Assembly: GCA_009377605.1 (NCBI GenBank)
Contig: WHTT01000013.1
Location: 1-64,000 of the forward strand
From: Luteitalea sp.
GTDB taxonomy: Bacteria; Acidobacteriota; Vicinamibacteria; Vicinamibacterales; Vicinamibacteraceae
DNA length: 64,000 bases
Direction of reading: 5' to 3'
Shown here: positions 1-8,423 of the stretch, piece after piece
How positions within the stretch are numbered: position 1 is the stretch's first letter
Layout of the letters: the number at the start of each line of letters is the position of its first letter
Notes under the pieces: generated by a model
Told to the model about the DNA's origin: nothing
Databases searched by the model: none
What the model saw: only the letters and a program-made list of their open reading frames with translations
Translations under genes and position numbers: made by a program

Positions 1-577
1 CGGCGATCCAGCCCGCGCGACTGGTCGCTGTCCAGCTGCAGGCGGTGTCAGTTCTCACCGCCACGGCTTCGGAGGTTCGTGCGGCACCGACGGTCCGACT
101 CGCTGGTTGGAGGGCGTAGCTGCAGCCTGGCGGCGGCTCGGGGGACGGCGTCGGTGGCTCCGGCTCGGGCGTCGGTGGATCGGGCTCGGGCGGCTCAGGT
201 TGGGAAGGCGGCTCCGGCGTTTCCGGCGCGCCTTCCTGACTGATCTCGATCTGCTCGCCGCTCACCTCAATCGCGCCCTGCCGCGGTGCAGGCGCCGCGT
301 TCTCAGCAATGCCGTACTGGACGGTTGCATTACCTTGGCCACTGGTGGGCGCGCCGAGCGTGATCCAGTCGGCACCTGCTGCTGCGGACCATGCGCAGTC
401 GCGCGACGTGGTGACGCGCAGCTGTCCGCTTCCACCATCCGGTCCGAACGTCGTCTGCGCATCGGCCACCGACACGCCGCACCTCGTCTCGCTGGGAGCC
501 GTGACGTTGATCGACGAGTCGCTACATCCACCAGCGGCGAGGGCAAACAGCAGGATCGCCGCGACCGTCGTTCTCAT
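1..577 (-). CDS. BACON-domain lipoprotein, N-terminal part (runs off the left edge)
   Basis: The reading frame opens with an ATG at 577 and stays open to the window edge, giving 192 residues. Residues 1-18 form a lipoprotein signal ending in LAAGGC, with Cys18 as the likely lipidated residue. Residues about 33-118 are a BACON domain: it begins with Cys, has the GGSG turn, the motif CAWSA, then DWITL and a terminal ISQEG strand. A Pro/Glu-rich linker (about 119-151) leads to a second BACON repeat that starts CSYAL and contains CSWTATS and GWIA before the edge. BACON domains are beta-sandwich modules, often carbohydrate- or mucin-associated in secreted bacterial proteins. Probably an outer-membrane-anchored surface protein; the C-terminal function is outside the window. 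No strong ribosome binding site was seen before the ATG. Confidence 0.8.
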   Translation of the reverse strand, partial: MRTTVAAILLFALAAGGCSDSSINVTAPSETRCGVSVADAQTTFGPDGGSGQLRVTTSRDCAWSAAAGADWITLGAPTSGQGNATVQYGIAENAAPAPRQGAIEVSGEQIEISQEGAPETPEPPSQPEPPEPDPPTPEPEPPTPSPEPPPGCSYALQPASRTVGAARTSEAVAVRTDTACSWTATSRAGWIA

Positions 578-1526
578 GATCGAGATCGGCACTTGGGAGA
601 GAGCGGCGTGCCACTCCCGTACCAACGCTGACCAGGCGCGCAGCCTTGCTTTCGCAGAGTGCTGGTGACATACACGGGGAGAAATCATCTTCAGGCTGTC
701 TTCGTTCGGCTCGAAAGGAGACTTCGATCGCGCGTCATGAGAATGCGCTGCGGAACGCCAGAACGGCACCTTCGGCAAGCGCGCCCTACGGTGAACGAAC
801 AATCTCGGCGCGCATATCCCGAGGAGAGCATACGACGTGTCGCCGCCGTTCCTCAAGTTAACCTAGTGGAGTAGGGTATTAGCGCGCAAAGAGCGACCGC
901 TCGCTCGAGCGTCAGTGTTTGCGCGCGTCGCGCGCGAAACGCAGGCGTGTCCGCCGAAGCGAAGCGCGAACGTGGACCAACACCTCAGAGATTACAGGCT
1001 GAACGGTGGGAACGCGGACCCTACCTCTGGAGTAGCAACGTTGTCAAACCTTTTTGCGCAGATTGATGGCGCGCGGCGACTCCTCGTCGGCACGCTGACC
1101 GCCGTCGTTCAGCGTCACCCGAATGCGCGCGATGATTTTTTTGATGATGACGTTACAGGCGCTGGGGACGTGAGGCAATACCCTCAGACGCCGGCCTCCC
1201 TGCCTCCGACAGATCGGAGCGTTGCCATATATAGTAACTGAGCATTAGTTATACTATTTAACGTCCATATTAATAGTTAGATACAGACTTGCTAGTAGCT
1301 GTTATTGGCACGGCTCTCGGCTTGTGTGAACGATCGCTCGTCGAACCGACGACGCGATGTTGACGAGAGGGAAAGACCCTACAGGACTTATCTAATACCC
1401 ACTAATGACTGACATTGCTGTGCTTGACGGCTCCAGAAGTGATTTTCTATGCTCCTCCAGACCTGGAAACTGGCCTGCATGCTTGGGTCCGTTTCTCATC
1501 GCAGTCTGTAACAAGGAGAATCGACA
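578..1526. other. gene-poor stretch with an AT-richer core
   Basis: About 950 bases without a convincing gene. ORFs here show no family motifs and are Arg/Ser/Pro-rich in the way of chance frames in GC-rich DNA. Bases about 1225-1300 are conspicuously AT-rich compared with the rest of the window. A weak promoter-like pair pointing left (TTGACA in complement at 1042-1047, TAGGGT in complement at 1018-1023, 18-base spacer) could serve the BACON gene but is far from it. I see no tRNA, repeat array or recognisable mobile-element end. Confidence 0.5.
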
Positions 1527-1625
1527 ATGTTCGAATTGATTGCTGCTATTGGAGTCCCGCTGCTCGGAACCGTTTCGGCTAGCCTTGGCTTCGCCGTGAC
1601 CCTGCCGGCGCTGCCCTTGATCTAA
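1527..1625 (+). CDS. small hydrophobic peptide, 32 aa, unknown
   Basis: ATG at 1527, stop TAA at 1623-1625. A strong Shine-Dalgarno (AAGGAGAA, 1513-1520) sits six bases before the ATG, which is the main reason to call this a gene. The product is almost entirely hydrophobic (begins MFELIAAIGVPLLG, ends LPALPLI), with one acidic residue (Glu3) and no basic residues, so it would form a single membrane-spanning helix or a short hydrophobic peptide. It lies downstream of an AT-rich stretch and upstream of a palindromic repeat. It could be a small membrane protein or a type I toxin-like peptide; nothing in the sequence decides this. It is shorter than usual gene-caller cut-offs. Confidence 0.4.
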   Translation: MFELIAAIGVPLLGTVSASLGFAVTLPALPLI

Positions 1626-1669
1626 GAAGCGCGCCACGACAAGAGCTTGGGGAGAGCACTAGGGACCGT

Positions 1670-1752
1670 GCGTTCGGCGAGCATGCCCTACCATTGCGGC
1701 AGGGACGCTCGCCGAGGCGCCCTCTGTTACGGCGCGTTCGGCGAACGCGCCC
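1670..1752. repeat. composite palindromic repeat (GCGTTCGGCGA / CGCCGAGGCG family)
   Basis: Contains GCGTTCGGCGA, a GCCCTACC core, the palindrome-like CGCTCGCCGAGGCGCC, and a second GCGTTCGGCGAACGCGCC arm. The same building blocks recur at 28186-28273, 29579-29671, 36131-36158 and 41528-41589 in different orders. No transposase is encoded. Best described as a non-autonomous REP/MITE-like element. Confidence 0.7.
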
Positions 1753-1886
1753 ATCAGGGCCCCAGGGGAGGCGCGCAGGATCATGGGTTCTCCCCAAGCT
1801 TGGTTTGCGAACGAATCGATCCGCCGCGAGCTATCGACACCTCTGACCTCAGCCCAACGTAGACACGCCTTCACCCAGACCTCGGA

Positions 1887-2546
1887 TCACTTCTTCAACA
1901 GCTGGACGAACTCCGCGAGGATCATCGCGGTCGCGCCCCAGACGATCTCGCCGCCAAGGTCGAAGTACGGGATGTCGCAGTCGCGACCGTGAAGCAACCA
2001 GTGTGTCACGTGGACGCGCGCGGGGTCGAGCAACTCGCTGACCGGGACTTCCAACAGGCGACCAACCTCCCGCGGATCAGGGCGGAACGTCAGCGGGGTG
2101 TCAGCCACCGCGACGAACGGCTCGACGCGAAACCGGCTGACGGTGATGTGCACCGTCGAGAGCGGGGCGACGACCTGCAGCTGCGAGGGATCGACGCCGA
2201 CTTCCTCATAGGCCTCGCGCAGCGCGCCTGCCTGGGCCGTCTCTCCATCGGCGACTGCGCCGCCGGGCAATGACACTTGACCGGCGTGTTGGGGCAACGT
2301 CATCGCGCGCACTGTCAGAAGCACATGGGCCTCGACAGGCTCTGGGTACACCAGCAGGAGCGCCGCCGCACGGCGTGAGCCGGATGTCCGTCCATCGACG
2401 CGCTCCTGGCTGGGTGGATGCGTCTCACCACGCGGCCTCGGCTCCATGACCATCTGAGCCTGCCGGCCTGGGAGCACGCTTGCCGCCGCGCGCAATCGGG
2501 TTTCGATGTCAGCAACCGTCAACATCGCGCCTTGCATCGCTGCCAA
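1887..2546 (-). CDS. CoA pyrophosphatase, Nudix family
   Basis: A 219-residue Nudix hydrolase expected to cleave CoA or acyl-CoA into 3',5'-ADP and 4'-phosphopantetheine. The complete Nudix box runs from Gly96 to Val118: Gly96, Glu102, Arg110-Glu111, Glu114-Glu115 and Gly117 all fit GX5EX7REUXEEXGU. Immediately before it is the segment LLTVRAMTLPQHAGQVSLPG, which fits the LLTxR...G...PGG signature that separates CoA-type Nudix enzymes from other Nudix families. Length fits the family. ATG codons at 2546, 2537 and 2525 are all possible starts; the first is used here. It is transcribed alone and divergently from the gene at 2703. Confidence 0.85.
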   Translation of the reverse strand: MAAMQGAMLTVADIETRLRAAASVLPGRQAQMVMEPRPRGETHPPSQERVDGRTSGSRRAAALLLVYPEPVEAHVLLTVRAMTLPQHAGQVSLPGGAVADGETAQAGALREAYEEVGVDPSQLQVVAPLSTVHITVSRFRVEPFVAVADTPLTFRPDPREVGRLLEVPVSELLDPARVHVTHWLLHGRDCDIPYFDLGGEIVWGATAMILAEFVQLLKK

Positions 2547-2702
2547 GATATTCGCTCACTGACGGATCTGCACGAGGAAAGTCGACTCGGGGCTGGCTGC
2601 TGCGGCGTGCTTCGGCACGGATCCAGGGGACTCCTCCCCTTTCATGTAGCTATTCAGGCGAGTACTGAGGTGGTATCAATCAGTGGCTAGGGAGGGTTCC
2701 GC

Positions 2703-3302
2703 ATGACTGACACATCACTCGGCCGTCGACAACTATTGGCACGCACCGGCGTCGTCGGGGCGCTTGGCGCGCTTTGGGGGACACAGGCGGACGCGCGATC
2801 GAAGCCACAGACGTGGCGCTGGCCTGGGCATGTCGTGCTCGACGTCGCGTGTCTCGGTTACACGTTCGCGCCATTCTTCGACGCTGCCCTGTCCGACGAG
2901 GACATGCGCGGCGCCAGCTTCTTTGTCGAGGGGAACATCTATCGGGCGAGGACGATTCCCGATGGGCCAGATTGGGACCCCACATCTGCCGACGCGATAG
3001 GCCACTGGTTCTGTCGCGGCTGGTTCATCTTTCATCCGGATCGACCGCTGCCGCACGTCATCACGACACAAGAGTACTTACTCGGCATCATCACGGCCGA
3101 CGAGCCCACACCGGCGGACACGCTGGTGTCGTCTGGGCTCGAAGGCGGTGTCGAGCTGGCGCACCGTGCCGTCATTGGCGGCGCTGGCCGTTACCGCCAC
3201 GCGCGTGGCCATGTGCTGCAGCAGACGATTGGCACGAACACGACGGTGCTGACAGGCGGGACAGACGCCGCACCGAATTTCCGGTTCGTGTTCCAGTTCT
3301 GA
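2703..3302 (+). CDS. Tat-exported allene-oxide-cyclase/dirigent-like barrel protein
   Basis: 199 residues. The N-terminus has a twin-arginine signal: GRRQLLA at residues 7-13, a hydrophobic stretch and ADARS near the cleavage region. The start is supported by GGGAGGG at 2691-2697. The C-terminal part contains HRAVIGGAGRYRHARGHVLQ, which resembles the conserved GGTGKFRxARGxA segment of dirigent/AOC-barrel proteins, followed by a final FRFVFQF strand. The family is an eight-stranded beta barrel that binds or orients small hydrophobic ligands; dirigent proteins guide radical coupling in plants. The bacterial role is unknown. The fold assignment rests on this one motif and the strand-rich composition, so it is an inference. 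The gene appears monocistronic and ends before a hairpin shared with the convergent DUF1080 gene. Confidence 0.6.
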   Translation: MTDTSLGRRQLLARTGVVGALGALWGTQADARSKPQTWRWPGHVVLDVACLGYTFAPFFDAALSDEDMRGASFFVEGNIYRARTIPDGPDWDPTSADAIGHWFCRGWFIFHPDRPLPHVITTQEYLLGIITADEPTPADTLVSSGLEGGVELAHRAVIGGAGRYRHARGHVLQQTIGTNTTVLTGGTDAAPNFRFVFQF

Positions 3303-3396
3303 CCAGGCGACCGGAGGGCAGACGATGGAGCGCCGACCGACGGACGGTCAGTCAGCAACGCTTGCGACTGTGGAGCAGTACATCGGCTTACGTGAA

Positions 3397-3432
3397 GGGC
3401 TAGTGGGCTGTATCAGATATAGCCACTAGCCC
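3397..3432. terminator. bidirectional hairpin between convergent genes
   Basis: Perfect 10-base inverted repeat GGGCTAGTGG (3397-3406) and CCACTAGCCC (3423-3432) with a 16-base loop. It lies downstream of the barrel-protein gene and overlaps the stop codon (3426-3428) of the opposing DUF1080 gene. No long T-tract, so termination is inferred from position. Confidence 0.5.
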
Positions 3433-4367
3433 GCGCCCATGATGGGTGTCACCGTCACCCGACGAAACCACACCTTGCCGTGGTCCCCCTGTAACATGAT
3501 GGGGCCGGCCATGGACTCGTTGGCGTCCAGCGCACCGCCCGTGATCGCCTGGATCGCCACGTTGTCATGGACGGTCTGGCCATTGAGCGTGACCGTGACA
3601 CGATTGCCCACGAGCGTCGCCTCCATCGTCTGCCACTCGCCAGCCGGCTTGCTCGCGTTGACGCGCGGCGGCTCCCATGCGTAGATAGCCATGTGGCCGC
3701 CCTCAGCGATCGGCTTGCCATGGTCATCGAGCACCTGGAGCTCGTACCGACCACGCAGGTAGATCCCGCTGTTGCTCTCAGGCTCGAGCTTGTACTCCGC
3801 CTGGATCTTGAAGTCTGTGAACTTCTGCTTCGAAACCAAGTTGTTCGCCTTGGCCTGGTTGGTCATGGCGTCATCGACAACCGACCATCCTGAAGGCTGC
3901 TCCTTGTCTTGCACCTCCCAAGCATCGAGCGATCGGCCATCGAAGAGCTCCACCGGCGTACCGAAGGCGTGGTCGGCATTTGCATCGGCGTCACCCCATG
4001 TCGGAGGGCGCCGACCCAGCCACTTGATGGTGCGATCGCCCTCGGTAACGGTGCCGACGAGCTCGTCACCCTCGATGCGGGCGCGAAACTCCGGCGACGG
4101 TCGATCCGCCGGGCTCGCCGCGCGAAAGACCAGCTCTTCACCCTCCACTGAGATCGCCGGCAGAGGAAGTGGGCTTCCGCCACGGTTGAGGAGCGTGCCC
4201 GTGAGCGCACCGCCCTCCTCCCTGACCTCGAGCCAATAGACGTAGGTCGGCTCGTGATCAACGCTCGTCAGGTTCCACCGACCGAGAAATGGTGTCGGGT
4301 CGGCAGCGACGGGAATCACGTAGAGGACCACCACCAAGAACCCGACAACAGCGCGCGCGCGACGCAT
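3426..4367 (-). CDS. secreted DUF1080 (3-keto-disaccharide hydrolase-like) protein
   Basis: 313 residues from the ATG at 4367, chosen because AAGGAGA lies just upstream and a Sec signal (MRRARAVVGF to AA, about residues 1-22) begins there; a longer frame upstream adds no homology. Residues about 25-125 form a beta-rich N-terminal module. Residues about 136-313 are the DUF1080 jelly-roll: VELFDGRSLDAW, then NSGIYLRG, then a late GEWQTMEATLVGNRVTVTLN strand pair and GPIMLQGDHG. DUF1080 proteins are concanavalin-like lectin/glucanase folds, and some hydrolyse 3-keto sugars. Common in secreted glycan-degrading sets of Acidobacteriota and Planctomycetota. Probably periplasmic. Confidence 0.85.
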   Translation of the reverse strand: MRRARAVVGFLVVVLYVIPVAADPTPFLGRWNLTSVDHEPTYVYWLEVREEGGALTGTLLNRGGSPLPLPAISVEGEELVFRAASPADRPSPEFRARIEGDELVGTVTEGDRTIKWLGRRPPTWGDADANADHAFGTPVELFDGRSLDAWEVQDKEQPSGWSVVDDAMTNQAKANNLVSKQKFTDFKIQAEYKLEPESNSGIYLRGRYELQVLDDHGKPIAEGGHMAIYAWEPPRVNASKPAGEWQTMEATLVGNRVTVTLNGQTVHDNVAIQAITGGALDANESMAGPIMLQGDHGKVWFRRVTVTPIMGAG

Positions 4368-4595
4368 GAATGAATCTCCTTGGGTCAAGGGCCTACACAG
4401 CCCACTAGTGTAATCGGAAAATGGGAGAGGGCTCGGACCATCCACGCACCGCCCTTTCAACCTGCGGCGGTCCCGGCCGGTCTAATCCAAGTGGAGACGC
4501 TGGGTGAGTGGGAGACGAGAGTCGGCATGCTGAGCTACGCCGGGCGCGTGCCCTTCGCAGCGCTGCCGCGGATGGGCGAGAGTACTAGGCGTGAG

Positions 4596-5192
4596 ATGCG
4601 CGACGTGACGCCTAGCTCTGCCTCATCGCCCGCTTCCTCGGCTCCTCCTGCAGCAGACGAGCGTCGGTTGGTTGCCGCCGCCGGCGAGGGCGACTGTCAC
4701 GCCTTCGATGAGCTCGTCGAGCGCCACCAGCGCTTGGTCTACGCAGTCTGTTACCGCTTTGTCGGGAATCAGGAAGACGCACGTGATTTGACGCAGGACG
4801 TCTTCGTGCGCGCGTATCGAGGGATTCGCCGATTCCGGGGCAACGCGGGGGTCAGCACGTGGCTGCATCGGATTGCCGTGAACAGGTCCCTCAATCATCT
4901 CGCCTCACGGCGTCGAGCCCATGAGCCCATCGAGCCAGAGACGCGCGTAGACGAAGATGCGCCGGCTCCGGACGAGGGCGTGGCCTCCGCTGAGCGCGCT
5001 CGGCTCGTTCGCGCCGCCATTGCGAGGTTGCCGCGGGTACAGCGGGCAACGCTCATCTTGCGCCTCTATCGCGACCTGCCGCACGAGGAGATCGCACGTA
5101 TCCTTGGCAACTCGGTTGGGGCGTCCAAGGCCAACCTCTTTCACGCCCTCAACAACATCAGACGGCAGCTGGAGGGCAAGGACTTACGATGA
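4596..5192 (+). CDS. ECF RNA polymerase sigma factor
   Basis: 198 residues if translation starts at the ATG at 4596; the open frame extends to 4380, with another ATG at 4572, and no strong Shine-Dalgarno decides between them. Sigma region 2 covers about residues 36-104 (AFDELVERHQRLVYAVCYRF, then DLTQDVFVRAYRGI for core and -10 binding). Region 4 covers about 137-190 (LPRVQRATLILRLYRDLPHE followed by the helix-turn-helix IARILGNSVGASKANLFHAL). The stop overlaps the anti-sigma start by ATGA, so the two are translationally coupled. It probably directs transcription of its own operon in response to an envelope signal. Confidence 0.9.
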   Translation: MRDVTPSSASSPASSAPPAADERRLVAAAGEGDCHAFDELVERHQRLVYAVCYRFVGNQEDARDLTQDVFVRAYRGIRRFRGNAGVSTWLHRIAVNRSLNHLASRRRAHEPIEPETRVDEDAPAPDEGVASAERARLVRAAIARLPRVQRATLILRLYRDLPHEEIARILGNSVGASKANLFHALNNIRRQLEGKDLR

Positions 5193-5809
5193 GACATCTG
5201 TCCCGTACCGAGCTCGTCGACCTCGCCGAGGGCCTGCTTGCGGCCGAGCGCGCTGCCCACGTCGACGAGTGTGCTCGATGCCGAGCGGAGAGCCACGCGC
5301 TCCGACGCGTCGCGACCAATGTACGGGCCGTCGAGATGCCGGAGCCATCACCGCTCTTTTGGCAGCACCTCAGCGCGCAAATTCGCGGAGCCGTCGATCG
5401 CGAGCCGCAACCGAATCGCGTGGACGATGGCGCAGGTTGGTGGGGGACTGTCGGGCGCCGATTCCTGCCGCTCGCAATGGCGCTCGTCGCAGTCATGGCA
5501 GCCGGCTTGTGGTGGCTCGCCGCTTCGCGCTCCTCAGTGCCCGCGAGCACGGTGCCGCGGCTCGTCGAGCGTGAATCGCTATCTGCGCCGGAGCGGATCG
5601 AGCCCATATCACCGGACGTGGCCTGGGAGCTCGTGTGGAGCCTTGCCGATCAGCAGGGCGCACTCGACGTCGAGGGCCTAGACGTGGAGATCGCTCCGGG
5701 CGCGGCAGAACGAGCGGTTCTGGGCTTGACCCCTGATGAGCAGCGAGAGCTCGTGCGGTTGCTGGATGAAGCCATTGCGCATGGTCCGGAACCGACGACA
5801 GGGACCTAG
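5189..5809 (+). CDS. anti-sigma factor with zinc-finger motif and one membrane helix
   Basis: 206 residues, starting within the sigma stop codon (ATGA overlap). The N-terminal cytoplasmic domain holds the anti-sigma zinc motif His24, Cys28, Cys31 (HVDECARC). One transmembrane helix lies at about residues 92-112 (FLPLAMALVAVMAAGLWWLA). The remaining 95 residues would be periplasmic and acidic. This arrangement is typical of membrane-tethered ECF anti-sigma factors that release sigma on signal. Its gene order (sigma, anti-sigma, secreted helical protein, DUF1800, DUF1501) suggests it regulates the following genes. Confidence 0.85.
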   Translation: MRHLSRTELVDLAEGLLAAERAAHVDECARCRAESHALRRVATNVRAVEMPEPSPLFWQHLSAQIRGAVDREPQPNRVDDGAGWWGTVGRRFLPLAMALVAVMAAGLWWLAASRSSVPASTVPRLVERESLSAPERIEPISPDVAWELVWSLADQQGALDVEGLDVEIAPGAAERAVLGLTPDEQRELVRLLDEAIAHGPEPTTGT

Positions 5810-5817
5810 CACTAACG

Positions 5818-6387
5818 ATGTCGTCGACACGTCGACTAGCAGGCGCGGCTCTGTTGGTGATCATGGCGTATGCGGTGGTCCCGGCGCGTGTGTGCGCGCA
5901 GCCGGCGCAAGGAGCCGCCCGAGCGCCGCAGCGGGCGTTGCCAAAAGACCCGCAAAATCTGTCGCCAGGCGAGCTGCAGCGCCTATTCGATGCATACACG
6001 CTGATGAAGGCGCAGGAGGCCCTCAGGCTGAGCGACGATCAATACGGGACGTTCGCCGTGCGCTTGCGCGAGCTCCAGCGCGTGCGGCGCGCGAGCGTCC
6101 AGCGGCGTGCGCGGCTCCTGCAGCAACTCAACCACCTGTCGAAACAGACCCCGCCCGCAACCGAGCAGGCGCTGAACGGGGCGCTCGAGGCCTTGCAGGA
6201 TCATGACGCCACCGCGCACACCGCGCTCAGCCGTGCGTACCGGCGGCTGGACGAGGTCCTGGACGTCGCCCAACGCGCCCGCTTCCGCGTCATCGAGCAG
6301 CAGATCGAGCGGCGCAAGCTCGAGCTCATCGCACGAGCCCGGGAACGGCAGCGGTTGGAGCAGCGTGGGCCGCAACGGGATCCTTAA
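5818..6387 (+). CDS. secreted helical Spy/LTXXQ-like protein
   Basis: 189 residues, beginning nine bases after the anti-sigma stop. Signal peptide at about residues 1-28 (LAGAALLVIMAYAVVPARVCAQ). The mature part is alpha-helical and rich in Arg, Gln and Leu, with LSDDQYGTFAVRLRELQRVR resembling the LTxxQ helix of Spy/CpxP-type periplasmic chaperone or metal-sensor proteins, and a long amphipathic C-terminal helix. I expect a periplasmic sensor or chaperone linked to the sigma/anti-sigma pair. No metal ligands are conserved that I can see, so the family placement is moderate. Confidence 0.65.
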   Translation: MSSTRRLAGAALLVIMAYAVVPARVCAQPAQGAARAPQRALPKDPQNLSPGELQRLFDAYTLMKAQEALRLSDDQYGTFAVRLRELQRVRRASVQRRARLLQQLNHLSKQTPPATEQALNGALEALQDHDATAHTALSRAYRRLDEVLDVAQRARFRVIEQQIERRKLELIARARERQRLEQRGPQRDP

Positions 6388-6430
6388 ACTCAAACCGCAG
6401 TACTCGGGTCGTACTAGGTGGAGGCTGCCC

Positions 6431-8335
6431 GTGCATCAGATCCACCGTGAGTCGAAACTTCGCCAGCTCGACCGCTCGACCATCGGTGGCGCGGCGGCGG
6501 CGGTGCTGCTGTCGATTGCCAGCAGCTCGGTCCTCGTCGCCGACCGAACATCGTCGGCCATACCGAGCGACGCGGACGATCGAACGATTGTCCACGTCTT
6601 GAACCGCCTTGGCTTCGGTCCATCGAGCAACGACTTGGAGCGCGTGCGGCGCTTGGGGCTGGAGAAGTACATCGATGAGCAGCTACATCCCGAGCGCATC
6701 CGCGAAAATGAGGCGCTCGAGGCAAAGCTTGCGTCGTTTGAAACCTTGAAGCTCAGCACGCAAGTGCTCACGCAAGAGTACGATGAGCCCGTCAAGCAGC
6801 TTCGACGAGCGGCCGCTCGGCGACAGTCCGAGGACAGCGACCGGGGAACGGCGCCCATGGATGAAGCCGAGCGACCGAGCGAAGGGGTGCCTCCCGATGC
6901 GAGCCAGGCGTCTGCGATGACCGGCCGTAATGAGAACGGGCAGGTTGCGGATCCGGCCATGGATGACTCGCAGGGTGAACGCGAGACCGTCGTCGACAAG
7001 CGGTCACCTGAGAGGCGAGACGAGCTGAAAGCGGCAATACACAAGCGTGCGCTGGTCGGCCAAGAGCTCGCGCAGCAGAAGGTCCTGCGTGCGACCTACA
7101 GTGAGCGGCAGCTGGAGGAAGTCCTCGTGGACTTCTGGTTCAATCACTTCAACGTCTTTGGCGGAGGCAACACCTACACCTATGTCACCGAGTACGAACG
7201 CGACGTGATCCGACCGCACGCGCTTGGCAAGTTTCGGGATCTCCTTGGTACCGTGGCGCACAGCCCCGCCATGCTCCGCTATCTGGACAACTGGCGAAGC
7301 GTTGGTCCAAACGCGCCCGGGCCTCGTCGACCGAGCCGCCGATCTGCAGGCGTCGTGCGTCCGCGTGGTCGCGCACCGGTGTGGCGACAACCGCCGGGCA
7401 GAGTGGCACGACGCCTACCGACGACTCCGCCCACGCCGGCGGCATCCACCGTCGAGCCGAAGCGCGCGCAACAACAGCCGAAGACCAAGCCTGGTCTAAA
7501 CGAGAATTACGCGCGTGAGCTCATGGAGCTGCACACGCTCGGCGTAGAAGGCGGCTACACGCAGCAGGACGTCATTGAGGTGGCGAAGTGCTTCACTGGG
7601 TGGACCATCCGCCCGCCAAAGCAAGGGGGTGAGGCCATCTTCAATCCTGGCATGCACGAGCCGGCAGCGAAGCGGGTCCTCGGCCACGAGATCGATGCCG
7701 GCGGCGAGCGAGACGGAGAGGAGGTGCTGGATCTGCTGGCTCGACACCCCTCGACCGCCACCTTCATCGCGACCAAGCTCGCGCGGCGTTTCGTGGCAGA
7801 CGACCCGCCAGAGGCGGTCGTCGAGCGCGCAGCCGAGCGCTTCCGCGAGACCGACGGCGACATTCGCGAGGTGGTTCGCACGATTGTCACGGCGCCAGAG
7901 TTCTTGGACGCCCAGGCCCATCGGGCGAAGGTGAAGTCGCCGTTCGAGTTCGTGGTCAGCGCGTTGCGTGCAACCGATGCGCGTATCGAGGAAGGCGAAG
8001 TGCTCGTCCGAACCGTGCGGCAGCTTGGGATGCCACTCTACGGTGCGCAGCCACCGACGGGCTACATCGACCTCGCGAGCAGTTGGACGAGCTCCGGCGC
8101 GCTCTTGGCTCGTATGAACTTTGCGCTCGCGCTCGCCAACAATCGGCTCCCTGGCGTGACCGTTTCGCTCGCGCCGCTCCTCGGCAACGATCCAGCGGCC
8201 GCGCACGAGCGATTGCTCACCTCGTTGTTGCTGAACGACGCCTCATCGGAGACGCGCGCCACGACTGCCAAGGGCAAGAACGTCGCGCAGGTCACGGCGC
8301 TGACGCTCGGATCACCAGAGTTTCAGCGCAAGTGA
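6431..8335 (+). CDS. DUF1800 domain protein
   Basis: 634 residues from the GTG at 6431, chosen because GGTGGAGG lies seven bases upstream; an in-frame ATG at 6203 is buried in the preceding gene. A hydrophobic segment (about residues 20-36) suggests export. The DUF1800 signature parts are present in order: HVLNRLGFGPSSNDLERV near the start, DFWFNHFNVF in the middle, and the hallmark LNENYARELMELHTLGVEGG, followed by CFTGWTI. Between NWRSVGPNAPG and the hallmark is an unusual low-complexity Arg/Pro-rich insertion of about 70 residues. DUF1800 proteins are almost always encoded next to DUF1501 proteins, as here; their biochemical role is not established. Confidence 0.88.
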   Translation: MHQIHRESKLRQLDRSTIGGAAAAVLLSIASSSVLVADRTSSAIPSDADDRTIVHVLNRLGFGPSSNDLERVRRLGLEKYIDEQLHPERIRENEALEAKLASFETLKLSTQVLTQEYDEPVKQLRRAAARRQSEDSDRGTAPMDEAERPSEGVPPDASQASAMTGRNENGQVADPAMDDSQGERETVVDKRSPERRDELKAAIHKRALVGQELAQQKVLRATYSERQLEEVLVDFWFNHFNVFGGGNTYTYVTEYERDVIRPHALGKFRDLLGTVAHSPAMLRYLDNWRSVGPNAPGPRRPSRRSAGVVRPRGRAPVWRQPPGRVARRLPTTPPTPAASTVEPKRAQQQPKTKPGLNENYARELMELHTLGVEGGYTQQDVIEVAKCFTGWTIRPPKQGGEAIFNPGMHEPAAKRVLGHEIDAGGERDGEEVLDLLARHPSTATFIATKLARRFVADDPPEAVVERAAERFRETDGDIREVVRTIVTAPEFLDAQAHRAKVKSPFEFVVSALRATDARIEEGEVLVRTVRQLGMPLYGAQPPTGYIDLASSWTSSGALLARMNFALALANNRLPGVTVSLAPLLGNDPAAAHERLLTSLLLNDASSETRATTAKGKNVAQVTALTLGSPEFQRK

Positions 8336-8423
8336 TCAGGAATCAGGATCGGGAATCAGGAATGGGCATGTAGGCCCGACCTTTAGGTCGGGCGCATCAG
8401 GAATCGAATGTGGAGTCAGGACC
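8336..8423. repeat. GAATCAGG string and GCCCGACCT palindrome
   Basis: Three-fold variations of GAATCAGGA flank a perfect inverted repeat GCCCGACCTTTAGGTCGGGC (8374-8393). The palindrome recurs at 34256-34275 and the GAATCAGG strings recur near 41924, 42107 and 52362. The element fills most of the gap between the DUF1800 and DUF1501 genes. Confidence 0.75.

Noticed and set aside
1018-1047. Promoter-like TTGACA and TAGGGT pair pointing left
   Set aside because: The -10 box is weak and the nearest gene start is 440 bases away; kept only as a remark.
915-1241. 108-codon ORF in the gene-poor stretch
   Set aside because: No Shine-Dalgarno, no recognisable domain, ordinary chance composition.
6203-6430. 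76-codon upstream extension of the DUF1800 gene
   Set aside because: It lies within the preceding gene; a GTG at 6431 with GGTGGAGG gives a proper start.
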